Shown: one piece after another, positions 27,143 to 37,653 of the stretch
How positions within the stretch are numbered: position 1 is the first letter of the stretch
Layout of the letters: every line of letters begins with the position of its first letter
NCBI GenBank assembly: GCA_024758765.1
Contig: CP101406.1
Location: forward strand, 744,001-808,000
Length of the DNA: 64,000 nt
From: Mycobacterium sp. SVM_VP21
GTDB taxonomy: Bacteria > Actinomycetota > Actinomycetes > Mycobacteriales > Mycobacteriaceae
Direction: 5' to 3'
Made by a program: the position numbers and the translations under genes
Notes under the pieces: model-generated
Told to the model about the DNA's origin: nothing
The model's input: only the letters and a program-made list of their open reading frames with translations
The model's database searches: none

Positions 27143-27838
27143 ATGCGTTTTGTTCAGCTGAGCAGCATTTTCTCCGCGACATTGATGGCAGGCGCACTGC
27201 TGACGCTCCCGGCCGTAGCGCCGAGCGTCGCCCCAGTGGCGTCCGCCTACGACTGCCCGGACGTCGAGGTCATCTTCGCCCGCGGCACCAGCGAGCCCCC
27301 GGGCGTCGGCCGCGTCGGCCGGGCCATGATCGACTCGCTGCGCCAGCAGACCTCCAAGAAGGTCGACGAATACGCGGTCAACTACCCCGCCGGCCGGCTG
27401 CAGCTGGGCGGCGGCGACGGCGCCAACGACGTGATCAAGCGGGTCAAAGCGGCGGCTGAGGTATGTCCCGACACCCAGCTGGTGCTGGGCGGCTACTCGC
27501 AGGGCGCCTCGGTCATCGATATCGTCACCGGCACCCAGGTGGGCGGCATCAGCTGGGGCAACCAGCTGCCCGCCGAGTATGCCGATCAGGTGGTGGCGGT
27601 GACCACGTTCGGCAACCCGGCCGACCGCACCGGCGGGCCGATCAGCGTGCAGAGCGCCCTGTTCGGCTCCAAGGCCCTCGACCTGTGCAACCCGGGTGAC
27701 CCGATCTGCCACGAAGGCCCGGGTAACGAGTGGGCCGATCACACCGACGGCTACATCCCGGCGTTGACCAGCCAAGCGGCGAACTTCATCGCCGGCCGGC
27801 TGCGGGCTGCCGGCCCCGCGTCGACGCTGACGCCGTGA
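27143..27838 (+). CDS. cut3: Cutinase-like esterase Cut3 (Rv3451-like)
   Basis: The 231-aa product starts at ATG 27143 ([10 protein letters not shown]); a reading from 27065 lacks a signal start and is rejected. A signal peptide ends near VASAYD. Cutinase motifs: [19 protein letters not shown], nucleophile elbow LGGYSQGAS, catalytic Asp in [10 protein letters not shown] and His in [10 protein letters not shown], plus paired Cys for disulphides. These enzymes hydrolyse ester lipids at the mycobacterial surface. It sits beside ESX-4 exactly as Rv3451 does and 59 bp before a paralogue. Confidence 0.93.
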   Translation: MRFVQLSSIFSATLMAGALLTLPAVAPSVAPVASAYDCPDVEVIFARGTSEPPGVGRVGRAMIDSLRQQTSKKVDEYAVNYPAGRLQLGGGDGANDVIKRVKAAAEVCPDTQLVLGGYSQGASVIDIVTGTQVGGISWGNQLPAEYADQVVAVTTFGNPADRTGGPISVQSALFGSKALDLCNPGDPICHEGPGNEWADHTDGYIPALTSQAANFIAGRLRAAGPASTLTP

Positions 27839-27897
27839 TCGGCCCCACCCCGCTTTAGTTAGCTCATCAAGGCTTATTTTCGCTACTATCGTTCACC

Positions 27898-28533
27898 ATG
27901 AAGGCATTCCGCATCCTGGCGGCCGGGGCCGCTACCGCAGCGCTCCTGATGGACCCCACCGCGTCATCGATGCCGACGGCCTCGGCTGACGGTTGCCCGG
28001 ATGTCGAGGTGGTGTTCGCCCGCGGGACCAGCGAGCCGCCGGGCCTGGGCCGGGTCGGCGACGGCCTGGTCAACGCCCTGCGGAACCAGACGTCCCGCTC
28101 GGTCGGCGCCTACGCGGTCAACTACCCGGCCAGCTACGACTTCGGCCGGGCCGCTGATGGCGCCAACGACGCCAGCGGCCACATCATGTGGATGGTGGAG
28201 AACTGCCCGGGCACCCGCCTGGTCCTCGGTGGGTACTCGCAGGGCGCGGCCATCATCGACATCGTGGCCGCGGCACCGGTGCCCGGCTTCGGTTTCACCG
28301 CGCCGCTGCCGCCCGAGGCCGCCGATCACGTCGCGGCGATCGCGGTGTTCGGCAACCCGTCGAACAAGATCGGGCAGCCGCTGACCAACAGTCCGGTTTA
28401 CGGATTCAAGACCATCGACCTGTGCACCGACGGTGACCCGGTCTGCTCCCCCGGCCGCATGTTCTCCGCGCACTCGGGCTACACACCCGGCATGACCAAT
28501 CAGGCCGCTTCGTTCGTCGCTGGCCTGTTGTAG
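27898..28533 (+). CDS. cut4: Cutinase-like esterase Cut4 (Rv3452-like)
   Basis: The 211-aa product starts at ATG 27898 with a signal peptide ([18 protein letters not shown]). It shares the cutinase signature with its neighbour: [19 protein letters not shown], elbow [18 protein letters not shown] with the Asp, and SAHSGYTPG with the His. It is a probable surface esterase. M. tuberculosis has Rv3453 and Rv3454 between cut4 and truA; both are absent here, and the 96-bp gap contains a large nested hairpin. Confidence 0.92.
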   Translation: MKAFRILAAGAATAALLMDPTASSMPTASADGCPDVEVVFARGTSEPPGLGRVGDGLVNALRNQTSRSVGAYAVNYPASYDFGRAADGANDASGHIMWMVENCPGTRLVLGGYSQGAAIIDIVAAAPVPGFGFTAPLPPEAADHVAAIAVFGNPSNKIGQPLTNSPVYGFKTIDLCTDGDPVCSPGRMFSAHSGYTPGMTNQAASFVAGLL

Positions 28534-28544
28534 GGCCCTGGGAG

Positions 28545-28607
28545 CCGCGAAATCCCACTCCCGCAGGAAAAGTGCGAGTAGCCACCTGCGCCAGCAGGAT
28601 CTCGCGG
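28545..28607. terminator. Nested hairpin between convergent cut4 and truA
   Basis: The outer arms CCGCGAAATCC (28545-28555) and 28597-28607 pair with one mismatch, and inner arms CGCAGG (28562-28567) and CCTGCG (28585-28590) pair perfectly. It lies in the convergent gap, fitting a bidirectional terminator, or a dispersed mycobacterial repeat. Confidence 0.5.
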
Positions 28608-28643
28608 CGGTCAGCTGGGCTTGCGGCGATCAGCTGGGCTTGC
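28606..28643. repeat. 19-bp tandem duplication across the truA stop
   Basis: GGCGGTCAGCTGGGCTTGC (28606-28624) is followed directly by the same unit with one change (28625-28643). The second copy contains the truA stop and last codons. Confidence 0.85.
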
Positions 28644-29508
28644 GCAGATCCCGGGTGATGATGGTGCGTGCCCCCAGCTGATCGTCCGGCGGGTAATCCA
28701 CCCCAACCAACGTCAGCCCGCGCGCGGGTGCGGCGGTGAAATCACTGGATCGGCGCTGCGCGTTCAGCAGATCGGCGCACCACGCGGCGTCGCGCCGGTG
28801 CTCACCGACCGCCAGCACCGCCCCGACCAGAGAGCGCACCATCGACCAGCAGAAGGCGTCGGCGCTGACGTGCGCGGTCACCAGATCACCGTCGCGCACC
28901 CAGTCCAAGCGCTGCAGGTCGCGAATGGTGGTCGCCCCCGCACGGTGCCGACAGAAGGCGGCAAAGTCATGCAGCCCCACCAGATTTCGGGAGGCCTGCG
29001 CCATCGCATCGACGTCCAGCGGACGCGACCACGCGGTGATGTAGCGGGCCTCCTGAGGAACCACGCCATAGGGCGCGGTCGACAATCGGTAGGCGTAATG
29101 GCGGCGCAGCGCCGAGAACCGGGCGTCGAAGTCAGCGACGGTGCGCTGCACCCGCAGCACCCGTACGTCGGTCGGCAGGAACCGCGCCAATCGCCGGGTC
29201 AGCGCCAGGAATTCCGGCTCGCCGTCACGCCTCGTTCGCGAATAGGCATGTTGCAATGCCGAATCCGGAACATCGATGTGGGCCACCTGCCCGGTGGCGT
29301 GTACGCCTGTGTCGGTGCGTCCCGCCGCGAACAACCGCACCGGAGTGCGGAACACGGTCGTCAGAGCCTCGTCGAGAACTCCGGCGACCGTGCGTTGTCC
29401 CGCCTGAACCGCCCAGCCGGCGAATTCCGTGCCGTCGTAGGCGATGTCGAGCCGAAGCCGGACGACTTCGGCCGTGCCGTCAGGACTCGTCGGTACCCTC
29501 GGCCGCAT
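28630..29508 (-). CDS. truA: tRNA pseudouridine(38-40) synthase TruA
   Basis: The 292-aa enzyme converts uridines 38-40 of the tRNA anticodon arm to pseudouridine. Motifs: [24 protein letters not shown], the catalytic-Asp loop [16 protein letters not shown], and [17 protein letters not shown] near the C-terminus. The first 28 bp overlap the rplQ 3' end on the same strand; a start at the GTG before [10 protein letters not shown] would shorten the N-terminus. It belongs to the rplQ operon, as Rv3455c does. The stop lies in a short tandem duplication. Confidence 0.95.
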   Translation of the reverse strand: MRPRVPTSPDGTAEVVRLRLDIAYDGTEFAGWAVQAGQRTVAGVLDEALTTVFRTPVRLFAAGRTDTGVHATGQVAHIDVPDSALQHAYSRTRRDGEPEFLALTRRLARFLPTDVRVLRVQRTVADFDARFSALRRHYAYRLSTAPYGVVPQEARYITAWSRPLDVDAMAQASRNLVGLHDFAAFCRHRAGATTIRDLQRLDWVRDGDLVTAHVSADAFCWSMVRSLVGAVLAVGEHRRDAAWCADLLNAQRRSSDFTAAPARGLTLVGVDYPPDDQLGARTIITRDLRKPS

Positions 29509-30040
29509 CGGTGGCCTCGGTGGCTTCAGCAGCCTCGGTCGCCTCGGCGGCCGGCTCTTCGACCTTCTCCCCAGCCTCGACGGCCTCGACCTTAGCGGGC
29601 TTCTCGGCCTTCTCCGCCTTGGGGGCAGCCTTCTCCGCCTTGGCCGCAGCCCGACGAGCGCGGTCAGCCTCCGACGTCACGGTCTTCTCCCGAACCAGCT
29701 CGATCACGGCCATCGGGGCGTTGTCACCCTGACGCGGCTCGACCTTGATGATGCGGGTGTAGCCGCCGCTGCGGTCCGCGAAGTGCGGGGCGATCTCGGC
29801 GAACAGCGAGTGCACCACGTCCTTGTCGCGGATCTTCTTGAGCACCTCACGCCGGTTGTGCAGCGTGCCCTTCTTGGCGTGGGTGATCAGCTTCTCGGCG
29901 TACGGCCGCAATGCCCGCGCCTTCGGCTCGGTCGTCTTGATCCGGCCGTGGGTGAACAGCGAGGTGGCCAGGTTGGCCAGCAGCGCCTTCTGGTGCGAGG
30001 ACTTTCCGCCGAGGCGGGGACCCTTAGTGGGCTTGGGCAT
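29480..30040 (-). CDS. rplQ: Large subunit ribosomal protein bL17
   Basis: The 186-aa product starts [25 protein letters not shown]; the core runs to ~residue 120 ([31 protein letters not shown]). An Ala/Glu/Lys-rich C-terminal extension ([24 protein letters not shown]) is typical of actinobacterial L17. It lies near the peptide-exit tunnel. It follows rpoA after 75 bp and overlaps truA. Confidence 0.98.
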   Translation of the reverse strand: MPKPTKGPRLGGKSSHQKALLANLATSLFTHGRIKTTEPKARALRPYAEKLITHAKKGTLHNRREVLKKIRDKDVVHSLFAEIAPHFADRSGGYTRIIKVEPRQGDNAPMAVIELVREKTVTSEADRARRAAAKAEKAAPKAEKAEKPAKVEAVEAGEKVEEPAAEATEAAEATEATDAAEGTDES

Positions 30041-30115
30041 TGCGACTTCTCCTAAATGGGGCCGGCCCCCGTATCAGGTAGGGCCGGGACGGCTCTCTTT
30101 TCGAGAGGTTGGGCG

Positions 30116-31847
<1,732 letters not shown>

Positions 31848-31862
31848 GTTGTTTCAGTCCTC

Positions 31863-32273
31863 CTAGACCCGACGCCGCTTGGGCGGACGGCAGCCGTTGT
31901 GCGGCTGCGGGGTGACATCGGAAATCGCGCCAACCTCAAGGCCGGCGGCCTGCAGCGAGCGGATCGCGGTCTCACGACCCGAACCCGGGCCCTTGACGAA
32001 CACGTCGACCTTCTTCACGCCGTGCTCCTGGGCCTTGCGGGCAGCGTTCTCGGCGGCCAGCTGCGCGGCGAACGGGGTGGACTTACGCGAGCCCTTGAAG
32101 CCCACGTGGCCCGACGACGCCCATGCGATCACGTTGCCCTGCGGGTCGGTGATCGTCACGATCGTGTTGTTGAAGGTGCTCTTGATGTGAGCGGCACCGT
32201 GCGGGATGTTCTTCTTTTCCCGACGCCGAGTCTTCTGGCCCTTCTTGGGCCCGGTCGCTTTCTTGGTTGCCAT
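31863..32273 (-). CDS. rpsK: Small subunit ribosomal protein uS11
   Basis: The 136-aa product has [27 protein letters not shown], the S11 hallmark [19 protein letters not shown], and the basic terminus [13 protein letters not shown]. It shapes the mRNA exit region with uS7. It lies 5 bp after rpsM and 15 bp before rpsD in the operon. Confidence 0.99.
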   Translation of the reverse strand: MATKKATGPKKGQKTRRREKKNIPHGAAHIKSTFNNTIVTITDPQGNVIAWASSGHVGFKGSRKSTPFAAQLAAENAARKAQEHGVKKVDVFVKGPGSGRETAIRSLQAAGLEVGAISDVTPQPHNGCRPPKRRRV

Positions 32274-32278
32274 GGGTC

Positions 32279-32653
32279 TTACCTGGCCTTCTTCTTACCG
32301 GCGATGGTGCGCTTGGGGCCCTTACGGGTGCGCGCGTTGGTCTTGGTCCGCTGGCCGCGCACCGGCAGGCCGCGACGGTGCCGCAGACCCTGGTAGCAGC
32401 CGATCTCAATCTTGCGACGGATGTCCGCCTGAACCTCGCGGCGCAGGTCGCCCTCAACCTTCAGGTTGCGTTCGATGTAGTCACGCAACGCAGTGACCTG
32501 GTCGTCGGTCAGGTCCTTGCTGCGCTGGTCCTTGTCGATACCAGTCGCGGCCAGGATTTCGTTGGAGCGAGTACGGCCGATGCCGTAGATATAGGTCAGC
32601 GCGATCTCCATGCGCTTATCGCGCGGCAGGTCGACGCCTACAAGTCGAGCCAT
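32279..32653 (-). CDS. rpsM: Small subunit ribosomal protein uS13
   Basis: The 124-aa product starts [26 protein letters not shown] and ends [13 protein letters not shown], with [22 protein letters not shown] near the C-terminus that contacts P-site tRNA. Length equals that of M. tuberculosis. GGGGCA lies upstream of the ATG, and a 254-bp gap with hairpins separates it from rpmJ. Confidence 0.99.
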   Translation of the reverse strand: MARLVGVDLPRDKRMEIALTYIYGIGRTRSNEILAATGIDKDQRSKDLTDDQVTALRDYIERNLKVEGDLRREVQADIRRKIEIGCYQGLRHRRGLPVRGQRTKTNARTRKGPKRTIAGKKKAR

Positions 32654-32907
32654 GGGGGCATGCCCCTTTCATCTTCGTTACGGAGGTTGTGATCCCAGCC
32701 CGTTCCCGGCCTACTGCTCCGGGGCCCGGCCTCCGATCCGGGCGTGTGTGGGCGGCCTATCCGCTCACTGGTACTGGGAGGTCTGCATTCAGTTGTGGCT
32801 GGTGCCCGGCTACGCCGGGCCGGCGATCTGTGTCGATGGCGACGACCCGTCCCCCGCAAGCGGGAGGTGCCCCCAGCGCCGGCTGACGCCGCGCTAGCGG
32901 TCGCCGC
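32654..32907 (-). promoter_or_regulatory. rpmJ-rpsM leader with hairpins
   Basis: This gap inside an otherwise tight operon holds a perfect GCCCGGC-TAC-GCCGGGC hairpin (32804-32820) and CCCGC-AA-GCGGG (32853-32864) next to a C-rich run. It may carry a promoter, attenuator or a mobile repeat; there is no convincing coding content. Confidence 0.45.
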
Positions 32908-33021
32908 TTAGCCCTGGCGCTGCTTGTGGCGCGGGTCCGAGCAGATCACCATGACCCGGCCGTGCCGACGGATCACCCTGCACTTGTCGCAGATCGGCTT
33001 GACGCTGGGGTTCACCTTCAC
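32908..33021 (-). CDS. rpmJ: Large subunit ribosomal protein bL36 (zinc-ribbon form)
   Basis: The 37-aa product starts at GTG 33021 and reads [17 protein letters not shown], then [20 protein letters not shown]. The Cys-x2-Cys and later Cys/His (CDKC, ICSDPRH) form the zinc ribbon of the C-plus paralogue, so the cell has, at this site, the zinc-dependent form. It lies between infA and rpsM, as Rv3461c does. Confidence 0.97.
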
Positions 33022-33075
33022 GGCTGCTGTGGTCCTGTTCTAATCGCTGGTTGACGTACTTCGGGCGGTCGGGAG

Positions 33076-33297
33076 CTACTTGTACCGGTAGACGATGCGT
33101 CCGCGGGACAGGTCGTAGGGAGACAACTCCACGACCACCCGGTCTTCCGGCAGGATACGGATATAGTGCTGCCGCATCTTGCCGCTGATGTGGGCGAGCA
33201 CCTTGTGACCGTTCTCCAGCTCAATGCGAAACATCGCATTGGGCAGGGGTTCGACCACTCGACCCTCGACCTCTATTGCACCGTCTTTTTTGGCCAT
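33076..33297 (-). CDS. infA: Translation initiation factor IF-1
   Basis: The 73-aa OB-fold protein starts at ATG 33297 ([20 protein letters not shown]), with GGAG upstream, and ends [11 protein letters not shown]. Length matches M. tuberculosis IF-1. A longer reading upstream of 33297 is not supported. It binds the ribosomal A site with IF-2 and IF-3. It is the first gene of the infA-rpmJ-rpsM-rpsK-rpsD-rpoA-rplQ-truA cluster, so the promoter upstream probably serves much of it. Confidence 0.98.
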
Positions 33298-33472
33298 TAC
33301 TCTCCGGCGATCCTCCGTGTCTGACTTACTTGTCGCGTATGCATGCGCCCGCCACGGCGCAGCATCGACTACGACTGCAAAACGTGGGCCGGTGACAGGA
33401 AATTCCAGGTAGAACCCCAAGAATCTCAGACTGGGCACGCAAGAGTCGACGCGGACGCCGCACCGTCGACCT

Positions 33473-33501
33473 ACGATACCCGCATCCGCCCCCCACACCA
33501 A
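33473..33501 (-). promoter_or_regulatory. Candidate infA operon promoter
   Basis: On the minus strand TTGGTG (33501-33496) and TATCGT (33478-33473) are separated by exactly 17 nt. The leader to infA would be about 170 nt. Both boxes match consensus only partly. Confidence 0.4.
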
Positions 33502-33507
33502 AAATGC

Positions 33508-33566
33508 CGGGTTTATGCGGCGGTCCCAGCTTCGCCTCTCCTCCGTCGAGCCTCGCTGAACAGCCG
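33508..33566. repeat. Interspersed repeat, diverged shorter copy
   Basis: The stretch from CCGGGTTTATGCGGCGG to CGAGCCTCGCTGAAC matches the 80-bp unit at 43682-43841, lacking its internal ~22-bp GCGCCGTCCCTGCGGGCC part. It lies between divergent genes. Confidence 0.7.
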
Positions 33567-33773
33567 GGTTCGCACGCGGAACCAGCATGCGAGGATGCGA
33601 TCGACGGTCTATTGGGTATCAGTCCGTTGGGCATCGCCTAGGTGCTGGAGACGTTGAAGGCATCCGGGGTGGACGTGGCGGCCAGGCTGCCTCCGAAGGC
33701 CACCGAACCCCCACCGGCCCCCAACTCCTATCCGCGGCCCACCGAGTAACTGCGACGAGCACAGGGAGTCACG

Positions 33774-34631
33774 ATGTCGGACACGTTCGCACTCAAGCCC
33801 GACCTGGGCCGCTACGCGGTATGGACCTTCGGATCCCCCACTCCGGAGCAGGCCGCCGAGATCGAACGCCTGGGCTACGGCGCGATCTGGGTGGGCGGCT
33901 CGCCAGCGGCCGAGCTGGCGTTTGTTGAACCGCTGCTGGCGGCGACCTCGACCCTGCAGGTGGCCACCGGGATCGTCAACATCTGGTCCGCACCGACCGA
34001 GCAGGTCGCCGAGTCCTACCACCGCATCGAATCCGCCTATCCGGACCGGTTCCTGCTCGGCATCGGTGTCGGCCACTCCGAGGCCACCGCCGAGTACCGC
34101 AGCCCATATGCCGCGCTGACCGACTACCTGGACGCCCTCGATGAGGCCGGCGTGCCGACCAGCCGCCGGGTGCTGGCAGCACTGGGCCCCAAGGTGCTGC
34201 AGTTGGCCGCGCAGCGAAGTGCCGGGGCGCACCCCTACCTGACCACGCCCGAGCACACCGCGAGCGCGCGCGAGCTGGTCGGCCCGTCGGTGTTCCTGGC
34301 CCCAGAGCACAAGGTGGTGTTGTCCACGGATGCCGCCGCGGCCCGCGAGGCCGGACGCGAGGCCGTCGGCTTCTACCTGCGGCTGTCCAACTACGTCAAC
34401 AACTGGCGCCGGCTGGGGTTCAGCGACCGCGACGTGCGCGTGCCGGGCAGCGACCGGTTGATCGACGCGGTGGTGGCGCACGGCACCGCCGACGAGATCG
34501 CCGCCCGCCTGGGCGAGCACTTGGAGGCCGGCGCGGATCAGGTGACCATCCAGGTGCTGGGCGGTTGGAAGAACCTGCTGCCGACCCTGACCGAGCTGTC
34601 GGGGCCGCTCGGCTTGACGCCGCGGGGCTGA
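33774..34631 (+). CDS. LLM-class F420-dependent oxidoreductase, Rv3463-like
   Basis: The 285-aa product equals Rv3463 in length and position (between infA and rmlB). Luciferase-like pattern: LGRYAVWTFGSPTPEQAAEIERLGYGAIWVGG, LQVATGIVNIWSAPTEQVAESYHRIE, RFLLGIGVGHSEAT and GADQVTIQVLGG. It is a predicted F420H2-using oxidoreductase with unknown substrate. Start ATG 33774 follows CAGGGAGTC. It is the first of three rightward genes, with rmlB 43 bp downstream. Confidence 0.92.
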   Translation: MSDTFALKPDLGRYAVWTFGSPTPEQAAEIERLGYGAIWVGGSPAAELAFVEPLLAATSTLQVATGIVNIWSAPTEQVAESYHRIESAYPDRFLLGIGVGHSEATAEYRSPYAALTDYLDALDEAGVPTSRRVLAALGPKVLQLAAQRSAGAHPYLTTPEHTASARELVGPSVFLAPEHKVVLSTDAAAAREAGREAVGFYLRLSNYVNNWRRLGFSDRDVRVPGSDRLIDAVVAHGTADEIAARLGEHLEAGADQVTIQVLGGWKNLLPTLTELSGPLGLTPRG

Positions 34632-34665
34632 GCGCAAGCGGGAATCTCATTCGCCCCACCGATAG

Positions 34666-35691
<1,026 letters not shown>

Positions 35692-35692
35692 C

Positions 35693-36265
35693 GTGAACGC
35701 ACGCGAGCTGAGCATCCCGGGGGCATGGGAGCTCACCCCGACTCAGCACTCTGATTCCCGCGGCGTGTTCTTCGAGTGGTTCACCGACCACGAGTTCACC
35801 GCGTTCGCCGGGCACCGTTTCGACCTGCGCCAGGCCAACTGCTCGGTGTCGAGTGCCGGGGTGCTGCGCGGGCTGCACTTCGCCCAGCTGCCGCCCGGGC
35901 AGGCCAAATACGTCACCTGCGTGTCGGGTTCGGTCTTCGACGTCGTCGTCGACATCCGAGTCGGCTCCCCGACCTACGGCCGCTGGGATGCGGTGCTGCT
36001 GGACGCCCGTGATCGCCGTTCGGTATACCTCTCCGCCGGACTGGCACATGGATTCCTTGCACTGCAAGATAATTCGACGGTGATGTATCTGTGTTCAGCC
36101 GAATACGATCCGCGACGCGAGCACACCATCTGCGCCACCGACCCGGAGATCGGGATCGACTGGCCGGTCGATCACCCGGTGGTGCTCTCCGACCGGGATG
36201 CGGGCGCGCCGTCATTGGAGCAGGTCCGCGCCGCCGGGCTGCTGCCCAATTGGGACCGCGACTGA
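35693..36265 (+). CDS. rmlC: dTDP-4-dehydrorhamnose 3,5-epimerase
   Basis: The 190-aa cupin starts at GTG 35693. Active-site segments are FDLRQANCSVSSAGVLRGLHF with catalytic His, KYVTCVSGSVFDVVVDIR, SVYLSAGLAHGFLAL, and VMYLCSAEYDPRREH. It epimerises C3 and C5 of the RmlB product. It is slightly shorter than Rv3465 (about 202 aa). No rmlD lies nearby; in mycobacteria it is elsewhere. It converges with the exported protein at 36404. Confidence 0.97.
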   Translation: MNARELSIPGAWELTPTQHSDSRGVFFEWFTDHEFTAFAGHRFDLRQANCSVSSAGVLRGLHFAQLPPGQAKYVTCVSGSVFDVVVDIRVGSPTYGRWDAVLLDARDRRSVYLSAGLAHGFLALQDNSTVMYLCSAEYDPRREHTICATDPEIGIDWPVDHPVVLSDRDAGAPSLEQVRAAGLLPNWDRD

Positions 36266-36403
36266 ACCCGCAGCCGGGCGGTGTTGGACACCACGTAGGT
36301 CGCCGCCGGCAGGTACACACCGGCCGACGGCGACATCGCGTGCCAACAAAGGCTTTTCCCGGGTGGCGCGGCTACTCGCTGATCGCCTTGCCTTCCGCGA
36401 AGA

Positions 36404-37384
36404 TCAGCTCAGCAAGGCCCAGAGGGCGTCTGCTCCCGACGTCGGGTCGACGGTGGCCATCGCGTCGCCGACGGCGTCGGCGGCAGACCCCAGCGGGGCA
36501 GTGGCGTTCAACGCGTCCGCGATCTGCTGCGGGATGGTGACAAACAGTTGGTCGAAGATGCCGCCCGCGGAAAGCAGACCGGTGAAGGTGCCCTCCTCGC
36601 CGCCGGCGGGAGGGGCGTAGCCGTTGAGGAACGCGCTGGCGACGGTCGCGGGCAGATTGCTCAGTGCGGTCAGCGCAACGGCGGTGTCACCGGCTTGGAA
36701 CAGCTCGTTGATGCCCCCGCCGGTCTGGACGGCCTGGAACATCGCGCCGATGCCGGGGGCCAGGACCGCGTTGGCCAGCCGGGCCCACAGCATGTAGTCG
36801 GAGAAGACATCGGCGACGTCGCCCATCCGGTGCAGCAGATCCCCCGGGATACTCGACGCGCCCACGATCAGCTCGCCGCTGCCCCAGAACTGGACCCGTG
36901 TGAAGAAGGGCTCGGTGATGTTCAGCAGGTCGTACAGGAATTCCGCGTTTACCAGGCTGTACGCGCCGAACGCGTCACCGTTGTGAAGCATCTCGGTTAC
37001 CTGCGGCAGTACGTGCTCCAGGCCCAGCGCGTAGCCGTCGCCGCTCCAGATGCCTTTGATACCGGCCAGGGATTGTTCGATCTCGTCCCCGACCATGTCG
37101 GCGTAGTGGCTTTGCAGACCCGACCAGGCGCTCAGGTCCGCAAACGGGTGCGCCTCGAAACGGGCCTGCAGTTCGTTGAAATTGTCCTTCGCAGCGCTCA
37201 GCGTTTCCGACCAGTCAACGGTGCTCGGGTCGCTGAACGCGGGCGCCGAATCGTTCACCAGCTGCGCCATGAGTCGCTGCACCTCGACCGAGGTCGCCCT
37301 CAGGGGCTCGACGTCAGCGGTTCCGGCACCAAGCACCGCAACGGCGGCGATCAGCAGGGAATACGAGCGGGACGTTGCCAACAT
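36404..37384 (-). CDS. Exported protein under a probable IdeR-controlled promoter
   Basis: The 326-aa product starts at ATG 37384 with AGGAG 6 nt upstream. Residues 1-25 form a signal peptide (SLLIAAVAVLGAGTADV). The mature part is helical and hydrophobic-patterned with no Cys: FNELQARFEAHPFADLSAWSGL, WGSGELIVGASSIPGDLLHRM, GIFDQLFVTIPQQIADAL. The overall style recalls GjpA-like surface proteins, but I do not recognise the family. The promoter region 90-120 bp upstream holds a near-consensus iron box between -35 and -10. A role in iron acquisition or surface remodelling under iron limitation is inferred from that site alone. It converges with rmlC. Confidence 0.75.
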   Translation of the reverse strand: MLATSRSYSLLIAAVAVLGAGTADVEPLRATSVEVQRLMAQLVNDSAPAFSDPSTVDWSETLSAAKDNFNELQARFEAHPFADLSAWSGLQSHYADMVGDEIEQSLAGIKGIWSGDGYALGLEHVLPQVTEMLHNGDAFGAYSLVNAEFLYDLLNITEPFFTRVQFWGSGELIVGASSIPGDLLHRMGDVADVFSDYMLWARLANAVLAPGIGAMFQAVQTGGGINELFQAGDTAVALTALSNLPATVASAFLNGYAPPAGGEEGTFTGLLSAGGIFDQLFVTIPQQIADALNATAPLGSAADAVGDAMATVDPTSGADALWALLS

Positions 37385-37473
37385 GATCGTCTCCTAGAAC
37401 TTTGCCGTGCCACCGCCAATAAAGGCGTGTGCATTGAACAGGTCACCTAAGAAGTAGCAGCGATTCTGGGCGA

Positions 37474-37503
37474 TGTATAGGTTTGCCTAACCTAAGTTAT
37501 CAA
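37474..37503 (-). promoter_or_regulatory. Promoter with IdeR iron box
   Basis: On the minus strand TTGATA (37503-37498), an 18-nt spacer and TATACA (37479-37474) make a good promoter. The spacer and -10 edge contain ATAGGTTTGCCTAACCTAA (37477-37495, plus strand), 16 of 19 identical to the IdeR consensus TTAGGTTAGGCTAACCTAA. Binding there would block polymerase when iron is plentiful. It reads toward the exported protein at 36404-37384. Confidence 0.75.
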
Positions 37504-37579
37504 GATCACATCGCCAGGCAGTGGCGGCCGAGGACAGTGCACGGCTCCGCCCCGGGCGCCGGCGTCCCCTTTGCGCAGT

Positions 37580-37597
37580 TACTAGGATGTCCTAGTA
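37580..37597. promoter_or_regulatory. Operator palindrome upstream of the valine operon
   Basis: TACTAGGA-TG-TCCTAGTA is a perfect 8-2-8 inverted repeat 56 bp before mmsA. The size and symmetry suit a TetR-family dimer; a branched-chain catabolism repressor such as BkaR is one candidate, not verifiable here. Confidence 0.6.
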
Positions 37598-37653
37598 TTC
37601 TCGGTGTCGGGCCGATCCGGCTCACCACGCCGAAATAGTCACGGGATGACCGC

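Larger units (their letters stand above)
33298..33773. other. Divergent intergenic region infA / F420 oxidoreductase
   Basis: These 476 bp have no convincing gene. They contain a candidate infA promoter (33473-33501) and a diverged copy of the repeat found as a tandem pair at 43.7 kb. Short readings through it lack family resemblance. Confidence 0.65.

Noticed and set aside
36266..36340. Possible minus-strand coding remnant (reads like SAGVYLPAATYVVSNTARL)
   Set aside because: It is too short, has no recognisable family and continues antisense into rmlC; evidence is insufficient.
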